Of a stretch of DNA of 38,168 bases, positions 1 through 7,690 are shown in pieces (position 1 is the first letter of the stretch; every line of letters starts with the position of its first letter). The DNA lies in the NCBI GenBank assembly GCA_944322925.1, contig CALUQM010000022.1, positions 1 to 38,168 on the forward strand. Reading direction: 5' to 3'. The translations under genes were made by a program, and so were the position numbers. Below the pieces are notes generated by a model, which saw nothing but the letters and a program-made list of their open reading frames with translations, did no database searches and had not been told where the DNA came from. Origin of the DNA: an uncultured Bacteroidales bacterium (GTDB lineage: Bacteria; Bacteroidota; Bacteroidia; Bacteroidales; UBA932).

Positions 1-53
1 TTTACTTCAATGACCTCGCGCCCTTTGCGAACTAATTGTTGAATTGTAGGCAT
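1..53 (-). CDS. rpsL: 30S ribosomal protein S12, N-terminal fragment
   Basis: The minus strand reads ATG at 53-51 and then MPTIQQLVRKGREVIEV, running off the left edge after 17 full codons. This is the typical start of bacterial S12, a small-subunit protein at the decoding centre. The fragment is too short for most ORF callers. In Bacteroidota rpsL usually heads an operon with rpsG and fusA, which would lie to the left of the window (known of the family, not seen here). The identification rests only on this N-terminus, which is highly conserved. Confidence 0.9.
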   Translation of the reverse strand, partial: MPTIQQLVRKGREVIEV

Positions 54-87
54 AAATAATTGTAAATCTTTAATTTATGTTTCCTTT

Positions 88-102
88 CCCCAAACTTTGG
101 GG
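88..102. promoter_or_regulatory. Perfect palindrome at the 5' end of the rpsL leader
   Basis: A 15-base inverted repeat (CCCCAAA, one central base, TTTGGGG) lies just downstream of the rpsL -7 box. It falls at or next to the predicted transcription start. In RNA it could fold into a short G/C-clamped hairpin at the very 5' end of the transcript, with at most 5 pairs once a loop is allowed. A protein-binding site is an alternative. Function is unknown. Confidence 0.4.
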
Positions 103-105
103 CTG

Positions 106-138
106 CAAATATACGGATAATATTTTAATTATTAACAA
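106..138 (-). promoter_or_regulatory. Promoter of rpsL (Bacteroidota type)
   Basis: On the minus strand there is an exact TAnnTTTG -7 box (TATATTTG, 106-113) and a TTG at 136-138, 22 bases upstream, as a possible -33 element. The surrounding DNA is very AT-rich. Transcription would begin at about position 99, some 45 bases before the rpsL ATG. The consensus is established for Bacteroidota; use of this copy is inferred. Confidence 0.6.
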
Positions 139-209
139 TTTTATCAACAAATTGATCAAAGAGGCTGACTATTATTGCCGTGACAGGTGGCGGATTGAAG
201 TAATTTTAC

Positions 210-217
210 TATATTTG
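210..217 (+). promoter_or_regulatory. -7 promoter box for the DUF3298 lipoprotein gene
   Basis: TATATTTG matches TAnnTTTG exactly and sits 30 bases before the ATG at 248. No convincing TTG lies at the usual distance upstream, so the assignment is tentative. The remaining 54-247 intergenic DNA is AT-rich and otherwise holds only the rpsL control region. Confidence 0.45.
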
Positions 218-247
218 AATCTGTCTCACACATAACCGATCTACGAC

Positions 248-1003
248 ATGAACAGAGTCATGAAATTCGCTGCGCTACTGTCCTGCGCAATTCCGGTCTG
301 CATTTCCTGTGACACGGAATTCAGTACGCGGACAATAGAAGTTTCCGAAAAATACGCCCTCACCGACGGACGGGCAGATTCGCTGGACATAAGCATCAAG
401 GCTGAATTTCCGGAAACAGGAAAAGGAAAAGAGAACACGTTGAAAATATCTTCCGCCATCACCGAAGCCCTTTTCGGGGAAGAATACATGAGTATGGCGC
501 CGGAAGCTGCCGTTGAAGCCTACAAGACAGACCTTGCAGAAGAATACCGTACGGAAAATCTGCCGATGCTTGAAATAGAAGGGCTCGAGGATTCCTCTCT
601 CGGCTGGACCGACTATACTGAAGGCCGGTTCGTGTCCGTAATGAAAGACATGGTTTCATACGTTGCCGTCAAATATTCGTATTGCGGCGGAGCCCACGGC
701 ATGACATCCGAAACGGCATTCGTTTTCGACAGAAAGACAGGGAACAGGATTCCAGAAGACAGGTTCTTCAGGGAAGGATATGTTCCCGAACTCGCAAGAC
801 TGCTTACCGGACACCTTCCGGAAGCCCTCGAATCCCCTGCGGACACATCGATGCTGTTCCTGAAAGAAATCGGGCCGAACGGCAATTTCAGCATAGGCGA
901 TGATGGCGTGACCTACATTTTCAACCAATATGAAATCGCCCCGTACTCGATGGGAATAATACGCATATCAATCCCGTGGGAAGAACTGGAAGGCCTGTAT
1001 TAA
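248..1003 (+). CDS. DUF3298-domain lipoprotein
   Basis: The product has 251 residues. An N-terminal hydrophobic stretch ends in I-S-C at residues 19-21, a plausible lipobox, so it is probably a lipoprotein facing the periplasm or the surface. An earlier L-S-C at 11-13 is a less likely site. The C-terminal half carries features of the DUF3298 (RsiV/PdaC C-terminal) fold: GGAHG at 147-151 and a late FNQYEIAPYSMG block at 225-236 followed by an amphipathic strand. No enzymatic role is certain for this domain; in some relatives it senses or binds extracellular ligands. The in-frame ATG at 260 is an alternative start. The next gene begins 12 bases after the stop, suggesting co-transcription. Confidence 0.8.
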   Translation: MNRVMKFAALLSCAIPVCISCDTEFSTRTIEVSEKYALTDGRADSLDISIKAEFPETGKGKENTLKISSAITEALFGEEYMSMAPEAAVEAYKTDLAEEYRTENLPMLEIEGLEDSSLGWTDYTEGRFVSVMKDMVSYVAVKYSYCGGAHGMTSETAFVFDRKTGNRIPEDRFFREGYVPELARLLTGHLPEALESPADTSMLFLKEIGPNGNFSIGDDGVTYIFNQYEIAPYSMGIIRISIPWEELEGLY

Positions 1004-1015
1004 AATCATCATATC

Positions 1016-1591
1016 ATGGACCCCGGCAATGAATGGATAGTCTCGACTATCGACGGCAAGATCGTATCAGTTTCACTCGACTACACTATCTTTTCCGAAA
1101 TAGTGAAAAAAATTTCGCGCCTGCCGGCAGCCTCCGTTTCTGAAATAAGGTGCACAAAAGCTACGGCCGCCGAAGTGTCGGAAATGGCGGAATCAGTACA
1201 ATGGGATGATCTCAGGCTGTTCGGGACCGAATTCCAGAAAATGGTCTGGAAAAAACTTTTCGACCTGACACATCCGCCGGGCGGAAACGGATATCCCAAG
1301 CTGATGAGCTACACCGACTTCGCTGAACTGTGCGGCAAAAAGCCAGGTGTCAGGGCGGTGGCGCATGCCGTAGGACAGAATCCGGTCGCCATAATAATTC
1401 CATGCCATCTGATAGTCCCGAAAGAGACGATGGACAGAATCGAAGAAATCGAGAGACAGGCCGAAAATTCCCTTTTCGGCACCGACGGCCTGGCCCTCGA
1501 CCCGTCGCTCGACTTCGGAGAATACCGCTACGGCAGGGAAATAAAAAAGCGGTTGATAACCGGAGGTTATACCGCTCACAACTCATACTGA
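1016..1591 (+). CDS. O6-alkylguanine-DNA alkyltransferase-like protein (divergent)
   Basis: The product has 191 residues. The C-terminal half follows the MGMT/Ogt DNA-binding domain: FQKMVWKKL (73-81), an SYTDFAELCG helix-turn-helix region, RAVAHAVGQNP with the arginine-finger position R113 and the conserved Asn122, then IIIPCH with the methyl-acceptor position Cys130. These enzymes transfer an alkyl group from damaged guanine to that cysteine. Two things are odd. The usual PCHR is PCHL, and the segment between PCH and the Y-x-x-G loop (here FGEYRYG) is about 28 residues longer than in E. coli Ogt. It may be a real repair enzyme or an alkyltransferase-like binding protein. Its stop lies two bases from the stop of the convergent SIMPL gene. 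Confidence 0.8.
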   Translation: MDPGNEWIVSTIDGKIVSVSLDYTIFSEIVKKISRLPAASVSEIRCTKATAAEVSEMAESVQWDDLRLFGTEFQKMVWKKLFDLTHPPGGNGYPKLMSYTDFAELCGKKPGVRAVAHAVGQNPVAIIIPCHLIVPKETMDRIEEIERQAENSLFGTDGLALDPSLDFGEYRYGREIKKRLITGGYTAHNSY

Positions 1592-1593
1592 CG

Positions 1594-2328
1594 TCAATTA
1601 TTCAGATAATAAGTCACGGACGACACGACACGGACTTTCTTGATGTACGGGGTATTGCTGTCGCGGTCGCTTATCGTGAAAGTCCCCTGACTGGCAGTCC
1701 GTATCTTTCCGAGACGGCTCCCGGAATCCTTTGCGAATTTTTCCGCCGCCTCGCGTGCATTTTTCGTAGCATCCTCGATCATCTCCGGCTTGATACCGTT
1801 AAGGCCCTCGAAAGCAAACTGGATCTGGTTTTCCCAGCTGTTTCCGGAACCGATTATACCTTTTTTCAGCAACTCCGACTGGCGCGGCATCAAGGAAAGG
1901 ACCGTGTCCACATTATTCGTACAGACAGTGACGACATTCTTGCAGAAATATCGGTATGTCCTGTCATTGTCTCCGTACTCCTGGGCATATTTGTCGGAAA
2001 TCGCCGGCATGGCGACCGTGATTTCGGACTCGCTGATACCGCCCGATATCAGGAAATCCCTGATTGCCGCCACATTTCTGTCGATTTCGGCATAGACACC
2101 GTTCAGGTCATTGCCGACAACATTGAAAGCCAGAGGCCATATCACCTTGTCGGCCTTGACTTCACGTTCGCTGAGCCCCTTTACCGTCACCGTCCTGTCG
2201 TAGGAACGGAACTTGGAAACGGCCGTCGGAAGCATGGCCCCGACAAATACCAGCCCGACAAGCAGGCAGATTGCGCAAAAATTGTTGTTTCTCATGATTC
2301 TATAAAATGGTTTCCTGTTTTTCATCAT
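1594..2328 (-). CDS. SIMPL-domain (DUF541) protein, membrane-anchored
   Basis: The product has 244 residues. A short basic N-terminus is followed by one hydrophobic segment (about residues 15-38), so it is probably anchored in the inner membrane with the rest in the periplasm. The remainder fits the SIMPL/DUF541 family, starting with the VTVKGLSEREVKAD block and an internal series of strand and helix repeats. Known relatives (BP26, YggE) form oligomeric rings and are linked to stress, but have no defined enzymatic activity. The gene begins inside the 3' end of the upstream esterase-like gene (29-base overlap), so translation is probably coupled. Two adjacent ATGs (2328 and 2325) are possible starts. 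Confidence 0.85.
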   Translation of the reverse strand: MMKNRKPFYRIMRNNNFCAICLLVGLVFVGAMLPTAVSKFRSYDRTVTVKGLSEREVKADKVIWPLAFNVVGNDLNGVYAEIDRNVAAIRDFLISGGISESEITVAMPAISDKYAQEYGDNDRTYRYFCKNVVTVCTNNVDTVLSLMPRQSELLKKGIIGSGNSWENQIQFAFEGLNGIKPEMIEDATKNAREAAEKFAKDSGSRLGKIRTASQGTFTISDRDSNTPYIKKVRVVSSVTYYLNN

Positions 2329-3100
2329 CGGACATTCCTGTCATTTCCAATACCTTGTCGGCATAACGCCGGCCGAGAAGAATCTGTCCGTCCCTGCTGA
2401 AATGCGGATCCTCCTCATCCTTGAGCATGGAACAGCCTTCGGAAGACACGCAGCCGGAATAAGGTATGCAATCCGTGATTCTGGAAATTTCTTCATTGAA
2501 TGCGGCAGCGTTATCAGTCCAGTGCCCGACCTCGCCTGCCACAAAAGGCAGCCTGTCATTTCCGAGCGATTTTCTCAAAGCGGAAACAAGAACAGCCAGA
2601 GAATCCAGATAAGTATCGGGACGGCTGCTGTTACTTTCGCCCTGGTGCCATAAAACGGCCTTGACGGTGCCGTATCCGGCAGCCTGGGCAGCGCGTGCCA
2701 CTGCTGCATCGAAATAACCATACTCTTTGTTGCCCGGCATCCATTCTTCAAGCGAAGACCCGCCACGCGCATTGACGACAAGAAGCACCTTGCGTCCCGT
2801 AGCCTCATGTATCTTTTCCGCAAAAGAATTCCCCGGGCAGACCTGTTGCATGGACAGTTCCTTCCGGATTGTAGAATATTTGTTCAACGGGGATCTGGCC
2901 GGTTCTATCCGCCCGTTGCCGTCAAGAAGCCATACTCCTTCCATCACATTCAATGTATCTTCAGCCAGCATGGTACCCCTTCCGGCCATATTCGACTGGC
3001 CCAGAAGAAGATATACATCGAAATCCTTTCTCCGGGAACAAGAAGCGAGGCAAAATGCCGTTATAAGGACAAAAACTGCAGCAAATATTTTTTTCATCAT
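2300..3100 (-). CDS. Sialate O-acetylesterase-like lipoprotein (SGNH hydrolase)
   Basis: I place the start at 3100, giving 266 residues beginning MMKKIFAAVF. A longer reading from 3382 would run antisense into tolC and hide a clean lipoprotein signal. The signal ends L-A-S-C with lipid Cys21. The mature protein opens with LLLGQSNMAGRG, nucleophile Ser36, followed by a WHQGESN block and a C-terminal D-P-H (Asp231, His233). These are the blocks of the SASA/DUF303 carbohydrate esterase family, which removes O-acetyl groups from sialic acid or from plant xylan. The substrate cannot be read from the sequence. It follows tolC by 53 bases and overlaps the SIMPL gene, so it may belong to the RND operon. 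Confidence 0.85.
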   Translation of the reverse strand: MMKKIFAAVFVLITAFCLASCSRRKDFDVYLLLGQSNMAGRGTMLAEDTLNVMEGVWLLDGNGRIEPARSPLNKYSTIRKELSMQQVCPGNSFAEKIHEATGRKVLLVVNARGGSSLEEWMPGNKEYGYFDAAVARAAQAAGYGTVKAVLWHQGESNSSRPDTYLDSLAVLVSALRKSLGNDRLPFVAGEVGHWTDNAAAFNEEISRITDCIPYSGCVSSEGCSMLKDEEDPHFSRDGQILLGRRYADKVLEMTGMSDDEKQETIL

Positions 3101-3105
3101 AAAAA

Positions 3106-3113
3106 CAAAAATA
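3106..3113 (-). promoter_or_regulatory. Possible -7 box just upstream of the esterase gene
   Basis: TATTTTTG on the minus strand matches TAnnTTTG, but it ends only five bases before the ATG at 3100 and has no clear -33 partner. If used, the message would be almost leaderless. It may be a chance match in an AT-rich gap between tolC and the esterase gene. Confidence 0.2.
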
Positions 3114-3153
3114 AATAATCCTACAATACAGGAGCCGGTTTTTATGCGATTTT

Positions 3154-4590
3154 TTACTCGGTCCTGTCCAGATAAGCCTGCAATGCCGTCCTGTAGGCGA
3201 TCCGGCTGTCGAGCAGGGCGGATTCCGCCCCGGCGACCTGCGTCTGCGCCTGAAGCAGATCGGATACCGGGACCATTCCTGCAGAGTACTGGTCTCTCAT
3301 CTGCGAAAGCAGGGTCTTCGCCATATCGAGGCTTTCGAGCGACACCTGGTATTTCTCCCAGGCGGCAGTAAGGTCCAGCCACAGCTTGTTTATCTGAAGG
3401 ACTATCTGACGCTGCAGATACAAACGGTCGTTTTCAGCCTTCTGCATCTGGGCATCGAGTCTCTGCACCTTCCTTGCAGTCTTTCCCCAACCCGATATGG
3501 GAATCTGCACCATGCCGAAGACAAGTCCGTTCATCGAGCCCTTGTCGATGACATTGTTGTAACCGTAAGACGCCCCTACGGCAATCTGCGGCAATGTTTC
3601 GCCGACAGCCATCCTCTTTTCAAGCCTTTTGGCCTCGACCGACATGTCGAGAAGTCTTGCCTCTTCCTGTTCGCAGGCGACATCTTCTGCCGGGACATAA
3701 TAGTTGTCCGGCGACAGCAGGTCGCCGATATCGTCGACAAGACGGATATCGTCTATGTCAGGGAGAGAATCCCGGCCGAATGTCCGGTAAGGATTGTATT
3801 CCAAGCCTATGGAATTGAAAAAAGACATCTTGGCCAGCCGGATTCCGTTTTTCAGGCTTATCTCCTGAGACCTCGTTTCATTTATCTTCAGACGGACCTG
3901 CAGCAGATCAGTCTCCAGCGCAAGACCTGCGCCGGATGCTGAAAGGGCATCCCGGTATATCGTATCGAGAAGAGTATTGACATCGGCCAGACAGGCCAGC
4001 TTGTCTTCAAGGGAAACAATCTGCCAGTAGGCAGACTCCACACTCTCCGATGTCTCCCTCAAACTGATTTCCTGCTGCAGGGAAGCCGATTCCAGACCGA
4101 TACGGGCCATCCTGTTTCCTGTCACGATACGTCCGCCGGCAAACAATGGCTGGACCACCGAAACCGAGGCCGTCGCACCTTTCTTCATAGTAGAATAATA
4201 AGGAGAAAAACCGTACTGCGCCGCATACGAAGAAAGGATATTCTCAAGGCTGCTGGAGAAATCAGACTTTCCGAGGACATCCGTAACCCCTATTTCGAGC
4301 AACGGGTCGAAGGCATAGAATGCCAGTGCATTGACAGAGACTGTAGGGAAATATTCCGCTACGGCCTCCTGTTTCCTGGCCTTTGCGGCTGCGACATCCA
4401 GACCGGCATTGAGTACGGCGGTGTTGTTCTGCATCGCCATCTGCCTGCAGTCATCAAGAGTCAGTTCAAGTACGGCATCCGGTGAATCCGGTCCGCCGCT
4501 GCCGGCAGTTTCCGCATTCTGTCCGGACACCGTATGGGATACAAGGAGCAGAGGGAAACATAAAAGCAATATATTGTCAGTTATCTTCAT
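3154..4590 (-). CDS. TolC-family outer-membrane efflux channel (drug-type RND system)
   Basis: The product has 478 residues, a normal length for the family. A signal peptide ends near V-S-G-Q (about residue 23), then LTLDDCRQMAMQNN begins the first long helix of the OEP repeat. A second repeat ends near the C-terminus with SALLDSRIAYRTALQAYL. TolC proteins form trimeric outer-membrane barrels with a periplasmic tunnel that docks with an RND pump and adaptor. An extra stretch of about 50 residues near 95-145 before the VVQPLFAGGRI strand is probably an enlarged extracellular or barrel loop. It overlaps the pump gene by 14 bases, so it is the third gene of the operon. Confidence 0.92.
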   Translation of the reverse strand: MKITDNILLLCFPLLLVSHTVSGQNAETAGSGGPDSPDAVLELTLDDCRQMAMQNNTAVLNAGLDVAAAKARKQEAVAEYFPTVSVNALAFYAFDPLLEIGVTDVLGKSDFSSSLENILSSYAAQYGFSPYYSTMKKGATASVSVVQPLFAGGRIVTGNRMARIGLESASLQQEISLRETSESVESAYWQIVSLEDKLACLADVNTLLDTIYRDALSASGAGLALETDLLQVRLKINETRSQEISLKNGIRLAKMSFFNSIGLEYNPYRTFGRDSLPDIDDIRLVDDIGDLLSPDNYYVPAEDVACEQEEARLLDMSVEAKRLEKRMAVGETLPQIAVGASYGYNNVIDKGSMNGLVFGMVQIPISGWGKTARKVQRLDAQMQKAENDRLYLQRQIVLQINKLWLDLTAAWEKYQVSLESLDMAKTLLSQMRDQYSAGMVPVSDLLQAQTQVAGAESALLDSRIAYRTALQAYLDRTE

Positions 4591-7500
4591 TTGAAACAGC
4601 CTTGATTTTTGAATTCTTGAAAATCTGCCAGTACGACACGGGCATCATGAATACTATCAGGAAAATCGACAGCATCGTGCCGAAGCATATCACGACACCC
4701 ATCGGCATCCACAGCGCATCCCCGCTGATAATCATCGGAAGGACTCCGAGAGCCGTGGTGCATGATGTCAGGAAAATCGGTCTCATACGACGTTTCCCTG
4801 CCTCTTCGGAAGCAGTCCTGACATCAAGGCCCTTGTTGAATCTCAAATCCTCCGCATATTCAAACAATATTATCCCGTTTCGGACAATTATACCTACAAG
4901 GCTTATCAGTCCGAGAACGGAAGTCATTCCGAAGTCAAGACGGAAGAGCCACATTCCGAAAAACGCGCCGAAGAGACACAGAGAGCTCATTATCAGTGTA
5001 AGAAACGCGATGGAGGCTTTCTTGAAATGCACGAGAAGGAAGAAAAAGAGCACTGCTACGGCGCAGATGAAACTTATCAGGATTTCCGGCCCGACGCTTT
5101 TGTTCATGGATGACAGACCGCCGTATGAAACCGTGACTCCGTCCGGAAGATACGGTTCGATCTCGGACTTGACATAAGCCTTGATTTCCTTCATCGCCAC
5201 AGGCTGGCTGCATCCGAATCTCATGTCCGCACCGACAGTCACGGATTCCTCCCCTGCCGTCCTTGCATAAGTCTCCGGAGACCATGCAGGTTCTATGTCG
5301 GCGACCTGCCGCAAAGGGACAGAAACCCCCGACATGACGGCTGGAACGATCTGATCCGATATGACACCGTAATCCATATCCTCATTCACGGCCTTGCTGT
5401 ACAGATTGACTGGCAGTTTCCTGTCTCCCTCCCAGACATTTGCGATAGTCTGGCCGTTGAATGCGCCGGACAGCGACAGGGAAAGCATGGCCTTGTTCAC
5501 CCCGAGTCTTGCGGCCTCGTCGGGATCGAGCGTGATGTCCACGGAGGAAACATAATCGTCGCAGTCGCTGTGTATCCATTTAAGGATATCATTCATCGAA
5601 TACATCTTGTTCTTGATCTTCTCCGCAATCGGAACCAGTGTTTCCTGATCCGGACCTTTGAGTATCACCGCTACCGGAGACGTCACGGCCTGGTAATCCA
5701 TTTGCTTGAATCTGACGAGAGCCCGCGGGAAATAATGTTCGTATTTGACCTCATAATCTTTCAGCACGGATTCCGTCGCCATCGTGGAAACCGTATTCAC
5801 GATAAACTGGGCATAATTCTGCGCAGGAAGCTGCGGAGCGTATGTCGCATGGAAGCGCGGAGAAGAAGTCCCGACAAAAGCCGTTACGGAAGTCACTCTC
5901 CTGTCGGAGAGCAATATCTTCTGGAGAGAATCGCTTACTGCCATTGTCTGGTCAAGTCCGGCATTTCCGTCCAGATAAATTTCCACGGCGAAACAGTTTC
6001 TTGCCGCCTTAGGCATCATCTGGATATTCAGCTGCGTAAACATCAGTATTCCGAGTCCGACAGCCGCCGCTCCGGTAAGAAGTGTCAGTTTAGGATGTCT
6101 GAAGCATACGGCCAGCATCTTCTCATAACCGTTCTGCATCGCATTGAAAAACACCGACTGCAGTCTTGAGAACCAGCCTGCACCCTCCGATCTTGCAGTG
6201 CTGATGTACCTTACTTCGAGAGACGGGACTACCAGCATCGCATACATCAGGGATATACTCAGCGCAATCGCCACCACCCACGGGAAAGTCGTGACGAAAT
6301 CCCCGAGATATCCGGTAATGATTCCCTTTATGGGGAAAAACATCGCACAGATCGCAAAAGTAGCCATGAACATCGGCATGAAAAGCTCTTTCGCACTCGC
6401 CGCCGCGGCATCGATTCTGGACATGCCGCGCCCGAGCTTGTCCATATACCCGTCCATGGTTATTATCGAATCGTCCACTATCATACCGAGGACAACGATC
6501 AGAGCCGCAAGAGAAACCGTATTGAGGTCAATACCCGTAATGAACATCACCGCCAGCGCAAGGGCCGTGCAGACTGGCACGCCGGAACTTGCTATCAGGG
6601 CGGACTTCATAGGGAAAAGCATCAGCATCACGAGGATGACCACGAGCATCGATATGACCAGATCACGGAGAAAGGACACCACGGACGATGCCACGACCCT
6701 CGGCTGATCGGTTATCTTGCTTATGCTCACGCTGTCGGGCAATGTCTTGGAAAACTCTTCGAGCACCTTGTTCACTTTCGCGCCGAAAGCCACGATATCA
6801 TTGTCCAGACGCATTTCTACCGACATGACAATGGCCGAATGACCGTTATAGTCTATGTGCGATACCGGCTCCTTCATCCGTCTTGTCACATCCGCCACAT
6901 CCCTCAGCCTCACCACATTGCCCTGCGGATCAGAATAGATAATCCTTTCCGCAATTTCCTGTTCGGTGCTGAGCGGGGAGGTCACATGCAGCGGGGAATT
7001 GACATAATCCGTACTGAAAGTCCCGCCGGGAACCTGGAGTCCCGAAGTCTGATAGTCGAAAAGAATCGATGACGGACTTATTCCGTAAGAAGACAGTTTC
7101 TCGAAATCCGCCGTGACTGCTATTTCCTCCGACTGCGATCCTATTATCGAGACGTCCGCCATTTCCGGGATTTCCCTCAGTCTCGTACTCAGGGCTTCGG
7201 CATAGTCGAGGAGTTCCGGATATCCCTTGTCCCTGGATTCGACTGCTATGAGCATGGAGGAGACGGAACTGAAATCATCCAGGACCGTCACTGCCAGGAC
7301 GCCGGCAGGAAGTGTCATTTTCACGGATTCGAGCCCGAGCTTGATCTTGGACCATGCTTCATCCTTTTTCTTTGCCGGCACTGTCAGGTCCACGAAGATA
7401 TAACAGACTCCGTCCCTCGAATATGAATAGGTATTTTCCCTGCTTACTTCCGAAAAAGAAAAAAGCGCCTCTTCGAGAGGCTTTGTCAACTGGTTCTCGA

Positions 7501-7690
7501 CTTCGGCCGCAGATGCGCCAGGATAGATTCCGGCTACAAGACCCTGCTTGATCTCGAAAGAAGGGAATTCGTCCTTGTTGATAAAGAAAAGGCCGACCAC
7601 GCCTGCTGCAATGAAGCAGGAGACGACTATGTAAATCAGTTTTTTATGGGCTATGAAGCTCCTGATTATATTTCCGGAATCTCTTTTCAT
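4577..7690 (-). CDS. RND efflux pump, inner-membrane permease (AcrB superfamily)
   Basis: The product has 1037 residues, the expected size. It has the two-fold RND plan: TM1 near residues 17-37, a large periplasmic loop, TM2-TM6 (about 340-490), a second TM near 530-555, a second loop, and a C-terminal block of TMs. TM4 carries the paired aspartates Asp406 and Asp407 in MIVDDSII, the proton relay of AcrB-type pumps, but continues MDGYMDKL rather than the usual VEN. It exports small toxic compounds using the proton gradient; the substrates are not predictable. The ATG overlaps the adaptor stop by one base, and the tolC start overlaps its 3' end, so the three genes form one complex from one message. 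Confidence 0.93.
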   Translation of the reverse strand: MKRDSGNIIRSFIAHKKLIYIVVSCFIAAGVVGLFFINKDEFPSFEIKQGLVAGIYPGASAAEVENQLTKPLEEALFSFSEVSRENTYSYSRDGVCYIFVDLTVPAKKKDEAWSKIKLGLESVKMTLPAGVLAVTVLDDFSSVSSMLIAVESRDKGYPELLDYAEALSTRLREIPEMADVSIIGSQSEEIAVTADFEKLSSYGISPSSILFDYQTSGLQVPGGTFSTDYVNSPLHVTSPLSTEQEIAERIIYSDPQGNVVRLRDVADVTRRMKEPVSHIDYNGHSAIVMSVEMRLDNDIVAFGAKVNKVLEEFSKTLPDSVSISKITDQPRVVASSVVSFLRDLVISMLVVILVMLMLFPMKSALIASSGVPVCTALALAVMFITGIDLNTVSLAALIVVLGMIVDDSIITMDGYMDKLGRGMSRIDAAAASAKELFMPMFMATFAICAMFFPIKGIITGYLGDFVTTFPWVVAIALSISLMYAMLVVPSLEVRYISTARSEGAGWFSRLQSVFFNAMQNGYEKMLAVCFRHPKLTLLTGAAAVGLGILMFTQLNIQMMPKAARNCFAVEIYLDGNAGLDQTMAVSDSLQKILLSDRRVTSVTAFVGTSSPRFHATYAPQLPAQNYAQFIVNTVSTMATESVLKDYEVKYEHYFPRALVRFKQMDYQAVTSPVAVILKGPDQETLVPIAEKIKNKMYSMNDILKWIHSDCDDYVSSVDITLDPDEAARLGVNKAMLSLSLSGAFNGQTIANVWEGDRKLPVNLYSKAVNEDMDYGVISDQIVPAVMSGVSVPLRQVADIEPAWSPETYARTAGEESVTVGADMRFGCSQPVAMKEIKAYVKSEIEPYLPDGVTVSYGGLSSMNKSVGPEILISFICAVAVLFFFLLVHFKKASIAFLTLIMSSLCLFGAFFGMWLFRLDFGMTSVLGLISLVGIIVRNGIILFEYAEDLRFNKGLDVRTASEEAGKRRMRPIFLTSCTTALGVLPMIISGDALWMPMGVVICFGTMLSIFLIVFMMPVSYWQIFKNSKIKAVSNEDN

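Noticed and set aside
1330-2400. A 356-codon plus-strand frame spanning the alkyltransferase, SIMPL and esterase genes
   Set aside because: It crosses three genes with clear family matches and is therefore a shadow.
3101-3382. N-terminal extension of the esterase-like gene
   Set aside because: It would run antisense through tolC and precede a clean lipoprotein signal that begins at 3100.
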